Below, one piece after another: positions 1 to 7,511 of a stretch of 10,223 bases of DNA. The notes under the pieces are model-generated. The model worked only from the letters and a program-made list of their open reading frames with translations. It did not search any database and was not told the origin of the DNA. Made by a program: the position numbers and the translations under genes. Source of the stretch: a bacterium. Lineage in GTDB: Bacteria; UBP15; UBA6099; DSWB01. Numbering within the stretch: the stretch's first letter is position 1; each line of letters begins with the position of its first letter. Location: assembly GCA_020061125.1 (NCBI GenBank), contig JAGUYV010000141.1:1-10223 (forward strand), in the 5' to 3' direction.

Positions 1-155
1 CAGTTCACGGCCTGCGCCAGAGCCAGCGCCGTGGCGCGCTTGCCGCACCCGGACGGGCCGTGAAACAGCATGGCGTGCGGAAGCCGCCCCTTGCGCACCA
101 GGCGCTCCAGGCACTGCACGGCGACCGTCTGTCCTACAATCTCCGCCAGCGGCAT
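1..155 (-). CDS. holB: DNA polymerase III subunit delta-prime (N-terminus, runs off the window)
   Basis: Only the first 51 codons are present. They read as the start of a clamp-loader AAA+ ATPase: an IVGQ motif at residues 6-9, then PHAMLFHGPSGCGKR at 26-40, which carries the P-loop. In the clamp loader, delta-prime helps open and place the sliding clamp at primer termini in the cytoplasm. The P-loop ends in GKR rather than the GKT/GKS of the active ATPase DnaX; delta-prime proteins often show such a change, which favours holB over dnaX. The neighbour yaaR directly upstream is the known partner of holB in Bacillus and supports the call. The ATG at 155-153 is preceded by GGGAGGAA about 10 bases upstream. 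A RarA-type ATPase is a less likely alternative. Confidence 0.8.
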   Translation of the reverse strand, partial: MPLAEIVGQTVAVQCLERLVRKGRLPHAMLFHGPSGCGKRATALALAQAVN

Positions 156-174
156 GCGCTGCGTTCCTCCCTAA

Positions 175-201
175 CAAAAACCCGGGACCGCCCGATCCCG
201 G
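175..201 (-). terminator. Hairpin with T-run between yaaR and holB
   Basis: On the minus strand CCGGGA (201-196) pairs with TCCCGG (187-182) around an 8-base loop and is followed by GTTTTTG. This fits a rho-independent terminator for yaaR. It ends only a few bases before the holB Shine-Dalgarno sequence (171-164), so it could also act as an attenuator for holB. Confidence 0.6.
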
Positions 202-240
202 ATTTCCATTCTATCAGATGAATTCGCAAAATTCATGCGT

Positions 241-717
241 TCATGAATAAAGGTCCATGAGCATGCCCTTGATGTCTTCGAGGCGCGCCATGAAATTGAT
301 GAGGCTGGACTGACCGTTGAGAAAATCGCTGGACAGCTTTTCCAGCTCCACGTCGAGTTTCTTGACCAGTATCATGGATTTCTTGCGGCCCGTGGGGCTG
401 ACGCTCATGCGCTCCTGCACTTCGTACAGTTCATGGACCACAATGTTCACGAACTTGCGCACAAGCTCTTTGTAGGCGCGCAGGGTGTCGAAGGTGAGGG
501 ATTGCTCGATGACCTTGGCCTGGCCGTCAATCTGCTCAAGGAGCGCGTCAAGCTCCTTGCGGATGGACTCGACCTGGGCGCGTGCCAGGCTTTGCGCAAA
601 GGGCGCAGGCGCGATGCGGCCTACGGCCACGGGACCGCGCGCCGCGGATTTGCCTTTTACGGACTTGCTGCCGGCGGCGCCGCGCTGTTTGCGGCGTTCG
701 ATTTTGATCGGTTCCAT
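241..717 (-). CDS. yaaR: YaaR family protein (DUF327)
   Basis: The 158-residue protein has the length and pattern of the YaaR/DUF327 family: a variable basic N-terminus, then helices with FDTLRAYKELVRKFVNIVV (76-94), a central SPTGRKKSMILVKKLD (107-122), and the closing motif IKGMLMDLY (149-157). The molecular role of the family is not established. In Bacillus subtilis yaaR sits immediately upstream of holB, as here. Residues 7-31 form a tail rich in lysine, arginine and alanine that is likely disordered. The start at 717 follows GGAG about 12 bases upstream and a TATAAT-bearing promoter 45 bases upstream. The gene is cytoplasmic with no signal peptide. The family call is firm; function is not inferred. 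Confidence 0.82.
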   Translation of the reverse strand: MEPIKIERRKQRGAAGSKSVKGKSAARGPVAVGRIAPAPFAQSLARAQVESIRKELDALLEQIDGQAKVIEQSLTFDTLRAYKELVRKFVNIVVHELYEVQERMSVSPTGRKKSMILVKKLDVELEKLSSDFLNGQSSLINFMARLEDIKGMLMDLYS

Positions 718-761
718 GCCCTGTGACGGCTCCGGTCCAAGGAATTTGCTGCTGTGTATGG

Positions 762-790
762 ATTATAGCGTGCGTGCGATAACTTTGAAA
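762..790 (-). promoter_or_regulatory. Predicted sigma-70-type promoter for yaaR
   Basis: On the minus strand a perfect TATAAT (767-762) lies 17 bases downstream of TTTCAA (790-785), which is a weak -35 match. It sits in the 98-base gap between pdxT and yaaR, suggesting yaaR is transcribed separately from the pdx pair. Confidence 0.5.
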
Positions 791-815
791 TATGGCATGA
801 CGCGCTGCCGCGCGC

Positions 816-1409
816 TCATTTGTCCGCCATTTCGCAGAACGCCTTGTGAATGCCCGTGTCCACGGTGATCTCGGGGTGGAAAGTCGCGCCGAGGATGTTG
901 TTCTGGCGAATCAGCACCGGGCTGCCGTCGAATTCGGCCAGGGTCTCGACACCCGGCCCCGTGGCAAGTATTTTGGGCGCGCGGATGAACACCGCTCGGA
1001 ACGGCGTGCCGTTCAATCCCATGCCGCGCACCGGGAGATCGGCCTCGAAGCTGTCCACCTGCCGCCCGTAGGCGTTGCGTTCCACGGTGATGTCGAGCAG
1101 ATCGAGACTGTATTGTCCCTTGTGCCGGTTCTGAATGTTTTTAGCAAGTAGAATCACGCCCATGCAGGTGCCGAACAGCGCCAGTGTTCCTGCTTCGCTG
1201 CGCTTGCAGATGGCGTCGGCAAGACCGGAACTGATCAGCAACTTGCCTACGGTTGTGCTTTCGCCGCCGGGAATGATCAGGCCGCGCACGCGGGCAAGCT
1301 GCGCGGGGGCGCGCACTTCCAGTACTGAACGCCCCAGGTCTTCGAGGGATTTGCGGTGCAGTTCAAAATCGCCCTGCAGGGCAAGCACGCCGATGGGTTT
1401 GCGTGGCAT
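816..1409 (-). CDS. pdxT: Pyridoxal 5'-phosphate synthase glutaminase subunit PdxT
   Basis: PdxT is the class I glutaminase that releases ammonia from glutamine and channels it to PdxS in the DXP-independent vitamin B6 pathway. The 197-residue length is typical. Visible motifs are GVLALQGDFELH (7-18), the glutamine-site loop IIPGGESTT (45-53), the nucleophile elbow GTCMG with Cys82 (80-84), RNAYGRQVDSF (111-121), and the His/Glu pair in ATFHPE (His178, Glu180). All three triad residues are present, so the enzyme should be active. The nucleophile elbow has Met where many homologues have Ala, a mild change. It starts 18 bases after the pdxS stop, so both are probably on one transcript. No strong Shine-Dalgarno sequence is seen before the ATG, consistent with translational coupling. 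Confidence 0.97.
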   Translation of the reverse strand: MPRKPIGVLALQGDFELHRKSLEDLGRSVLEVRAPAQLARVRGLIIPGGESTTVGKLLISSGLADAICKRSEAGTLALFGTCMGVILLAKNIQNRHKGQYSLDLLDITVERNAYGRQVDSFEADLPVRGMGLNGTPFRAVFIRAPKILATGPGVETLAEFDGSPVLIRQNNILGATFHPEITVDTGIHKAFCEMADK

Positions 1410-1427
1410 GGCGGAACCGTCCCGTTG

Positions 1428-2381
1428 TTACCAGCCGCGGGTCTGGAGGAGATCTTTCTCATCCATTTTCGAGATGTCAAGCCCGGCCATGGCGTCTCCG
1501 AGTCCCCGGGACAGTTGCGCGAGTTTCTTGAAGTTTTTGTAGTGCGTGGTGGCTTCCACGATGGCTTTGGCGCGGGGCGCGGGATCCTCGGATTTGAAAA
1601 TGCCCGAGCCGACGAATACGGCTTCGGCGCCAAGCTGCATCATGAGGGAAGCGTCCGCGGGCGTGGCGATGCCGCCGGCCGCGAAATTGGGAACCGGCAG
1701 CTTTCCGTTGCGCGCCACCCAGCGCACCAGATCGAAGGGCGCGCCAAGAGCCTTGGCTTCGGTCATGAGTTCTTCCTCGGGCAGCACGGTGAGGCGCTTG
1801 ATGGCGCTCTGCACCGCTCGCATGTGGCGCACGGCCTCCACAATGTTGCCGCTGCCCGCCTCGCCCTTGGTGCGGATCATGCACGCGCCCTCGCCGATGC
1901 GCCGCAGGGCCTCGCCCAGGTCGCGCGCGCCGCACACGAACGGCACCTTGAACTGGAACTTGTCCACATGGAAATGCTCGTCCGCGGGCGTCAGCACTTC
2001 GCTTTCGTCCACATAGTCCACTCCCATGGCTTCCAGGATCTGCGCTTCGGCGAAATGCCCGATGCGGCACTTGGCCATGACCGGGATGGTGACCGCGTCC
2101 ATGATCTCCATGATTTTTTCCGGGTCGGCCATGCGCGCCACGCCGCCCTCTTTGCGAATGTCCGCGGGCACTCGTTCGAGCGCCATCACGGCCACGGCGC
2201 CAGCGTCTTCGGCGATGCGCGCCTGCTCCGCGTTGGTCACATCCATGATCACGCCGCCCTTGAGCATCTCGGCGAGACCCACTTTCACGCGCAGCGTGCC
2301 GGTTTCCGTGCGCAGTTCCGTTTTCTTTTCGGCAACTTTCGCATTGCCGGTTGTTTTTGCGGTTGATTTCCTGCTGGCCAT
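1428..2381 (-). CDS. pdxS: Pyridoxal 5'-phosphate synthase lyase subunit PdxS
   Basis: PdxS condenses ribose 5-phosphate, glyceraldehyde 3-phosphate and ammonia into pyridoxal 5'-phosphate and forms a dodecamer decorated by PdxT. The TIM-barrel signature residues are intact: Asp47 in IMDVTNAEQ, Lys104 in [10 protein letters not shown] and Lys172 in [12 protein letters not shown], matching Asp24, Lys81 and Lys149 of the Bacillus enzyme with a constant offset of 23. That offset reflects an N-terminal extension rich in lysine, alanine and threonine (about residues 2-22), which makes the protein 317 residues instead of roughly 290. The ATG at 2381 has AAAGGGA about 8 bases upstream, so the extension is likely translated. 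It is the first gene of the pdxS-pdxT unit and has a promoter-like site about 70 bases upstream. Confidence 0.98.
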   Translation of the reverse strand: MASRKSTAKTTGNAKVAEKKTELRTETGTLRVKVGLAEMLKGGVIMDVTNAEQARIAEDAGAVAVMALERVPADIRKEGGVARMADPEKIMEIMDAVTIPVMAKCRIGHFAEAQILEAMGVDYVDESEVLTPADEHFHVDKFQFKVPFVCGARDLGEALRRIGEGACMIRTKGEAGSGNIVEAVRHMRAVQSAIKRLTVLPEEELMTEAKALGAPFDLVRWVARNGKLPVPNFAAGGIATPADASLMMQLGAEAVFVGSGIFKSEDPAPRAKAIVEATTHYKNFKKLAQLSRGLGDAMAGLDISKMDEKDLLQTRGW

Positions 2382-2448
2382 GAAGACATCCCTTTCCGTA
2401 TCGAATTATGGTGGCGCCGGGCGCCTCATCCTGCTATGAAACCTCTAT

Positions 2449-2477
2449 ATCATAATATACGCCATACCGGGCTTCAA
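2449..2477 (-). promoter_or_regulatory. Predicted promoter for pdxS-pdxT
   Basis: On the minus strand TTGAAG (2477-2472) and TATGAT (2454-2449) are separated by 17 bases. The predicted leader of about 60 bases contains the small palindrome GGCGCCCGGCGCC (2425-2413), which could form a hairpin. No known riboswitch pattern is recognised. Confidence 0.5.
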
Positions 2478-2633
2478 TCAAATGTCGGGGCCATGGCGCG
2501 GACTTCGGCCGGGCGCGGAAAAAAGAAGTTTTCAACGCCCCCGCTTCACGCAACGTGGCGGCGACGGATTTTGAGCTTGTCCAATTCCATGTTGACGAAA
2601 TTCTCAAACATTGCAAAAAGGAGACAATGCAGA

Positions 2634-2939
2634 ATGCCTGATAATATGCTAATAACTATAGATGTCCTTGCCGCTGAAATCGAGGCCAAAATCGTGAAAA
2701 AAAAGTTGACGCGCTGGGCCTGGACCTTGCCGAAAAACTGGCGCGCGCTGGTGGACAAATTCACCGCGCACGCAGTCAGCGCGGCGGGGCGAGTTCTGGG
2801 CATTATAGAGTCCCACGAACGCCGGATAGGAAAACTCGAAACCGCGAACGCCGAACTTACCGAACGCGTGCTCTGTCTCGAAATGGCGCACAAAATGTCA
2901 CCGGCGGATTATGCGCGGCCCGATGATGATGCGGCGTAA
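2634..2939 (+). CDS. Hypothetical protein, 101 residues, helical with a coiled-coil end
   Basis: I do not recognise this protein. The reading frame is open back to 2436, but the ATG at 2634 is chosen because AAAAAGGAG (2615-2623) precedes it by 10 bases, and the upstream part of the frame looks non-coding and overlaps the predicted pdxS promoter. The protein starts MPDNMLITIDVLAAEIEAK, has a basic segment near residues 22-36 (KKKLTRWAWTLPKN), and a heptad-like stretch at about 62-82 (ERRIGKLETANAELTERV) typical of a short coiled coil. There is no signal peptide or membrane segment. It runs opposite to the core genes and opens the patchwork region. A DNA-element accessory role is possible but unproven. 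Confidence 0.5.
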   Translation: MPDNMLITIDVLAAEIEAKIVKKKLTRWAWTLPKNWRALVDKFTAHAVSAAGRVLGIIESHERRIGKLETANAELTERVLCLEMAHKMSPADYARPDDDAA

Positions 2940-3033
2940 TCCTTTTGATTTTTATCGGAGTCATGTCCAGCCAAGCCGTCCGCTCCCGTCGAAGGGGCGC
3001 GACGGCATTTTTCGTTCTGAAATCAAGGGGGGC

Positions 3034-3198
3034 ATGGCCCTACCCGACGAAGAAAATTACCGATGCCATTTATTAGCAACAATCGCACAGGCCGCGGATG
3101 ATGCACGCCGATTGTTGACCCGGCACGGGGGGAGTAAAAAGCATATAGGGGTAAAAGTAAATGCACGAATCACATCAAAGCCTTGTTGCGGTATGTGA
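3034..3198 (+). CDS. Possible small hypothetical protein, 54 residues
   Basis: This frame is open from 2911, but the part before 3034 overlaps the previous gene and looks like out-of-frame sequence. The ATG at 3034 is preceded by AAGGGGGGC, a Shine-Dalgarno-like run that sits very close to the start. The product has an alanine- and arginine-rich helical centre (ATIAQAADDARRLLTRHGG, residues 17-35) and two cysteines near the C-terminus. It resembles no family I know. It may be a real small gene or chance coding in non-coding sequence. Confidence 0.25.
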   Translation: MALPDEENYRCHLLATIAQAADDARRLLTRHGGSKKHIGVKVNARITSKPCCGM

Positions 3199-3210
3199 CG
3201 GGCGCGAAGG

Positions 3211-3516
3211 TCAAGAGTTGTATTTCATTTCGCATTCGTCTGAACAAAAAACTGATGTTTGGTCCAAGTCCAATTCGCAACCGCAACACGCGCAGCGCTT
3301 TCCTGTGATTTGGTCAATAAAATAGTAATCTTTGTAAGCCTTCGCGCAGTTTTCACAAAGTATAACTTCGCGTAATGGGTCATTGGCAAATTGCAACTCT
3401 TGATCGTCAATCAGTCCAAAAGCCTCAAGCGCATCCTTGGGATGCACACGGAGCGAATTTTGCTCATGAAAAAAACGGAGTACATCCCCACAAACAAAGC
3501 AGGTTGCTATTGTCAT
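3211..3516 (-). CDS. Zinc-ribbon protein of unknown function
   Basis: The 101-residue protein carries cysteine pairs typical of two zinc sites: C6-x2-C9 with C54-x2-C57, and a C-terminal CACCGC cluster (75-80) with C91-x3-C95 in FCSDECEMKYN. The second half resembles the zinc ribbons whose last knuckle reads FCSxEC and which occur in small nucleic-acid or protein-binding modules; this is family-level resemblance only. The ATG at 3516 is preceded 9 bases upstream by a run of eight G, an unusually homopolymeric ribosome-binding site. It lies 62 bases downstream of, and in the same direction as, the DUF559 gene, so the two may be co-transcribed. Function is not assigned. Confidence 0.7.
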   Translation of the reverse strand: MTIATCFVCGDVLRFFHEQNSLRVHPKDALEAFGLIDDQELQFANDPLREVILCENCAKAYKDYYFIDQITGKRCACCGCELDLDQTSVFCSDECEMKYNS

Positions 3517-3537
3517 GTCATTATTCCCCCCCCATCT

Positions 3538-3562
3538 CTATCTGTGGCCGGTCCCTATCTGT
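3538..3562. repeat. Direct repeat CTATCTGT x2 upstream of the zinc-ribbon gene
   Basis: CTATCTGT occurs at 3538-3545 and 3555-3562, start to start 17 bases, with the palindrome GGCCGG-like core GGCCGGTCC between them. It lies in the 62-base gap between the DUF559 and zinc-ribbon genes, where an operator could sit. The repeat is short and chance is possible. Confidence 0.35.
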
Positions 3563-3578
3563 TTGTCCATAGTTGTTC

Positions 3579-4001
3579 CTAATCATCTACAACCCAATAA
3601 GAACGTTTTCTCGCGGCTCTTATCGAGATTTTGAACCTTTCTTTATTTATTTCAGATTGAGGATATGTAAATATTTTATTGATAATAATTTCTGGAGATT
3701 CAAAAACTTCATCATTAGAACAATGTAAGACATTAAAACCGAGGTTTTTCAAAAACAAATCCCTTTTTCGATCCTTTTCTTCTTTTCCTAAATGTGAATC
3801 ACCATCGATTTCTATCAATAAATTTCTGGACGGAATTCCGATATCAATAATACATCTTCCAACAATACATTGTCTTCTTATCCATCTCTCGCCTCGTTTT
3901 CTTAAAAGAGTCCATAAGGTATACTCAGCACCCGTTGTTTGTCTGCGCATTCTCTTTGCATAGTTTTCAATTCGGGTTTTAGATTCATGGTCATACTTCA
4001 T
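3579..4001 (-). CDS. DUF559 (Vsr/PD-(D/E)XK-like) endonuclease domain protein
   Basis: The 140-residue protein matches the DUF559 pattern, a restriction-endonuclease-like fold related to the Vsr mismatch nuclease. Visible elements are the leading TTGAEYTLWTLLRKR (22-36, Glu26), WIRRQCIVGRCIIDIGIP (40-57, Asp53), the core NLLIEIDGDSH (60-70, Glu64, Asp66, His70), RKRDLFLKNLGFNVL (78-92) and an NDEVFESPE segment (96-104). The putative catalytic Asp53/Glu64 pair is present, so the nuclease could be active; substrate and partners are unknown. The gene is clearly more AT-rich than the core genes and uses many A/T-ending codons, which suggests acquisition by transfer. The ATG at 4001 lacks a strong Shine-Dalgarno sequence. 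A TTGACA (4169-4164) lies upstream but has no convincing -10 partner. Confidence 0.85.
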   Translation of the reverse strand: MKYDHESKTRIENYAKRMRRQTTGAEYTLWTLLRKRGERWIRRQCIVGRCIIDIGIPSRNLLIEIDGDSHLGKEEKDRKRDLFLKNLGFNVLHCSNDEVFESPEIIINKIFTYPQSEINKERFKISIRAARKRSYWVVDD

Positions 4002-4264
4002 AAATCATTCACTTTATCCGAGATTCCGCATATCAACTTCCATTCTGACTATATGCAGTCCGTAAGTCTTCCCGATTTTTCGTGAACCCACAAGAGCCGG
4101 ATTGCATCAAAGCCGACTTTCACTGACAAATTTTACAAGAATCTCTTCTCTAATGCACAACCATGTCAAGATTTTATTGCCTCACGCGCTTCTTATAGAC
4201 ACCCACAGGCACCGCTGAAAATGGCGTCCCCAGTGCTCGTTTTTCGCCTGCATCGCATAGTCAC
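4002..4264. other. Non-coding AT-leaning tract upstream of the DUF559 gene
   Basis: No frame of useful length or family resemblance is seen on either strand. It includes a minus-strand TTGACA (4169-4164) that could be part of the DUF559 promoter, although no good -10 box lies 16-18 bases away. The right end (about 4195-4260) shifts towards the GC-rich composition of the next block. Confidence 0.4.
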
Positions 4265-4513
4265 TTGTGTGCCCCACGAATGTGTCGCAGTGTCCCATCC
4301 GTGCCCAGGGCTTGCGGGTTGCCGGGGCACCTGGGCGACTGGCCGTGGTCTACATGCGCGGCACATGTACCGGGACAGGCAAGCCTGGGCGGCATGCTGA
4401 CACCCCGGAGCGGAAGGCGCTCACCCGGCGGGGCTGTGGCCGATGATTGCGGACGGCGACCGGTTATGCCTGGGCGCGAAGCCGGACCGGGCGGGCAGCA
4501 CATGGCCGGGAAC
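4265..4513. other. GC-rich block without convincing coding, with small palindromes
   Basis: The plus-strand frame of the downstream gene stays open through this block, but the translation is a cysteine-, glycine-, proline- and arginine-rich string without secondary-structure pattern, typical of non-coding GC-rich DNA. It contains TACATG (4351-4356) paired with CATGTA (4364-4369), and the tight palindrome CAGGCAAGCCTG (4376-4387). Its composition contrasts sharply with the AT-rich DNA on both sides. It might be a dispersed repeat element or a structured RNA; neither is shown. Confidence 0.35.
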
Positions 4514-5128
4514 ATGGGGCGGCGCACACCCGACGAACGAAGAAAAGATTATCCACACCACCAGCGCGGCAGATCGTTTTCTGGACATATTAGACATCCC
4601 CTTGATATTGCAGAAATTTTAGTACAGGTAGTTGTTATTGTGATGCGGATAGTGGATAATTATGGCGTGAGCATAATAAATGTTCCAGAAATTATTAGCA
4701 TAGTGCTTGACCGAATAGATCGAGCCGTTGCCCGCGTCCGGCCTAAGAAAACGGTTTTCATTGTTCCGTTCTCTAATACACCGAATGATTCAAACTTTAT
4801 GTGGTATCAATGCACTATCGGTGAAGCCCCGGCGATGCAGCTTAGCGGGCGGTTCCACATTACGAACCTTAGTGAGAAGTCGCTCGTAATTGTTGACACA
4901 TCTTTGAAATGGCGGCGGGCACATAGTGCCTTCGCCGTAACACCAGATAAGAACAATATTCACGGACAGAACCCTGTTGCCCCGGGGCGCAAAACATATT
5001 TGTCATGCGATTTTACTTTAGTGCCTTCCGTACGAAAGCCCGGGCAACCATTGAAAGCGCGCGTCGTATTTGTGGACAATTACGGCAAGAAGCACAAAAC
5101 GAAGCCCGTTGTGTTCTATTCCAGGTGA
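4514..5128 (+). CDS. Hypothetical protein: N-terminal hydrophobic segment plus C-terminal probable beta-sandwich domain
   Basis: The start is uncertain. The frame is open from 4265; ATGs occur at 4502, 4514 and 4643. I chose 4514 (204 residues) because it keeps the hydrophobic segment (AEILVQVVVIVMRIV, about residues 33-47) and follows GGGAA closely. The C-terminal part (about residue 80 onward) alternates hydrophobic and polar residues as in an immunoglobulin-like beta sandwich: FHITNLSEKSLVIVDTSLKW, a VAPGRKTYLSCDFTLVPSV stretch, and the final GQPLKARVVFVDNYGKKHKTK. I believe proteins with an N-terminal membrane anchor and such a domain exist in other bacteria, but I cannot name a function. 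The gene is less GC-rich than the core genes and ends just before a strong terminator, supporting that it is expressed. Confidence 0.6.
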   Translation: MGRRTPDERRKDYPHHQRGRSFSGHIRHPLDIAEILVQVVVIVMRIVDNYGVSIINVPEIISIVLDRIDRAVARVRPKKTVFIVPFSNTPNDSNFMWYQCTIGEAPAMQLSGRFHITNLSEKSLVIVDTSLKWRRAHSAFAVTPDKNNIHGQNPVAPGRKTYLSCDFTLVPSVRKPGQPLKARVVFVDNYGKKHKTKPVVFYSR

Positions 5129-5192
5129 ATCAATGCAAGCCACCCGGCCCACAGGTATAACACCCGGGCGGCACGGCAGAACAACAATTCCC

Positions 5193-5218
5193 CCGGCCCG
5201 ATTGGGCCGGTTTTTTTT
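5193..5218 (+). terminator. Strong rho-independent terminator
   Basis: CCGGCCC (5193-5199) and GGGCCGG (5204-5210) form a perfect 7-bp stem with a GATT loop, followed by eight T. It lies 64 bases after the stop of the plus-strand unknown gene ending at 5128. Confidence 0.92.
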
Positions 5219-5226
5219 GTGGCAGC

Positions 5227-5373
5227 GTCCTGGCCCTCAAGCTCGAAGAAGTAACAAGGGCGAGGGCGAAGGAAAAGCAAAAAGAATCAGGTGGAGCGGT
5301 TCCAGAGAAATCTGTAGAACCGCCCATAGATACTCAAAAAGAACTCGCGCGCGCGGCTGGCGTGTCGCATGAC
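5227..5373 (+). pseudogene. Remnant of a ParB-like helix-turn-helix protein
   Basis: This frame has no start codon but encodes a recognisable fragment: LALKLEEVTRAREKEKQKE, then a short spacer, then IDTQKELARAAGVSHD. The last part is a helix-turn-helix beginning as in ParB/Spo0J-like and phage or plasmid DNA-binding proteins, in which the lysine/glutamate-rich helix and the DTxKELAxxAGVSHDT motif follow each other. Coding resemblance begins right after the terminator T-run (5218) and stops at the Asp codon 5371-5373, where the sequence turns into unrelated GC-rich DNA although the frame stays open to a TGA at 5527-5529. Both ends of the gene are missing, so it is a dead fragment. It indicates a former plasmid- or phage-like element beside the tRNA gene. 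Confidence 0.6.
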
Positions 5374-5631
5374 CTTGGGGCGCGGCACCCGGCACCCTGG
5401 GCGCGGAATCGGGGCACCGCGGGCGGGCCAGGCAGAAAATATTTTTCCAGAAAACCAAAAAAAATTGAGAATCGCAAGCAAACCGCTGCGCGACCCCCTG
5501 GCCGGACGCGCCGTGGGATTTTTTTTTGAGTGGTTACACAGGGGTTACATGGGATCGATTATTGCAACAATGCGAGTAGCCAATAATATACTGAATCTGC
5601 AAAACTGCTTTTATTTATCTGCTTATTTGAG
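5374..5631. other. Non-coding tract between the ParB-like remnant and tRNA-Arg
   Basis: No gene is seen. The tract holds a GC-rich start with repeated GGCACCC (5384-5397 region), A- and T-runs around 5438-5465, a possible terminator at 5495-5527, and a short direct repeat GGTTACA at about 5532 and 5543. The last 60 bases, next to the tRNA 3' end, are AT-rich. I found no copy of the tRNA 3' end that would mark an attachment site. Confidence 0.4.
5495..5527 (+). terminator. Weak candidate terminator
   Basis: CCC-T-GGC (5496-5502) can pair with GCC-GT-GGG (5510-5517) through two 3-bp stems with a small internal loop, followed by ATTTTTTTTT (nine T at 5519-5527). It could be the old terminator of the element that carried the ParB-like gene. 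The stem is imperfect. Confidence 0.3.
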
Positions 5632-5700
<69 letters not shown>

Positions 5701-5705
<5 letters not shown>

Positions 5706-5723
5706 ATGCGCCGTGTGCGGCGC
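5701..5723. repeat. Overlapping palindromes at the tRNA 5' end
   Basis: GGCGCATGCGCC (5701-5712) is a perfect 12-bp palindrome that includes the first bases of the tRNA acceptor stem. It overlaps a second hairpin, GCGCCG-TGTG-CGGCGC (5708-5723), followed on the plus strand by TTTT. The two are mutually exclusive folds in the tRNA 5' leader. Confidence 0.6.
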
Positions 5724-5730
5724 TTTTCAC

Positions 5731-5759
5731 ATTGTAGTGAACCGGGAATGAAATATAAA
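5731..5759 (-). promoter_or_regulatory. Predicted promoter for tRNA-Arg
   Basis: On the minus strand TTTATA (5759-5754) and TACAAT (5736-5731) are 17 bases apart, with the tRNA 5' end 26 bases after the -10 box. A GAACCG/CGGTTC inverted repeat (5739-5744 and 5763-5768) overlaps the site. Confidence 0.5.
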
Positions 5760-5818
5760 GATCGGTTCCGGCGAATGGCGACTGCGCGTTCGTGCTTTTC
5801 AGTGCACAGGCATTGCGG

Positions 5819-7474
<1,656 letters not shown>

Positions 7475-7511
7475 TTGAATTTCCCGTTTCCGTGAAGTAA
7501 ATGTCAGTTGG

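Noticed and set aside
1356-2366. 336-codon open frame on the plus strand opposite pdxS
   Set aside because: The translation is rich in His, Arg, Ala and Gly without domain pattern, and it is the complement of the well-supported pdxS and the start of pdxT.
2436-2633. Longer start for the 101-residue unknown protein
   Set aside because: The upstream part of the frame overlaps the pdxS promoter, lacks a ribosome-binding site at its ATG and does not look like protein.
3161-3325. Short plus-strand frame starting MHESHQSLVAVCDG with AGGGG upstream
   Set aside because: It overlaps the end of the zinc-ribbon gene on the other strand, and the latter has clear cysteine motifs. It could be a real small gene only if the zinc-ribbon call is wrong.
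2382-5631. Attachment-site direct repeat, integrase or CRISPR array
   Set aside because: I looked for a copy of the tRNA 3' end, recombinase motifs and regularly spaced repeats and found none by eye.
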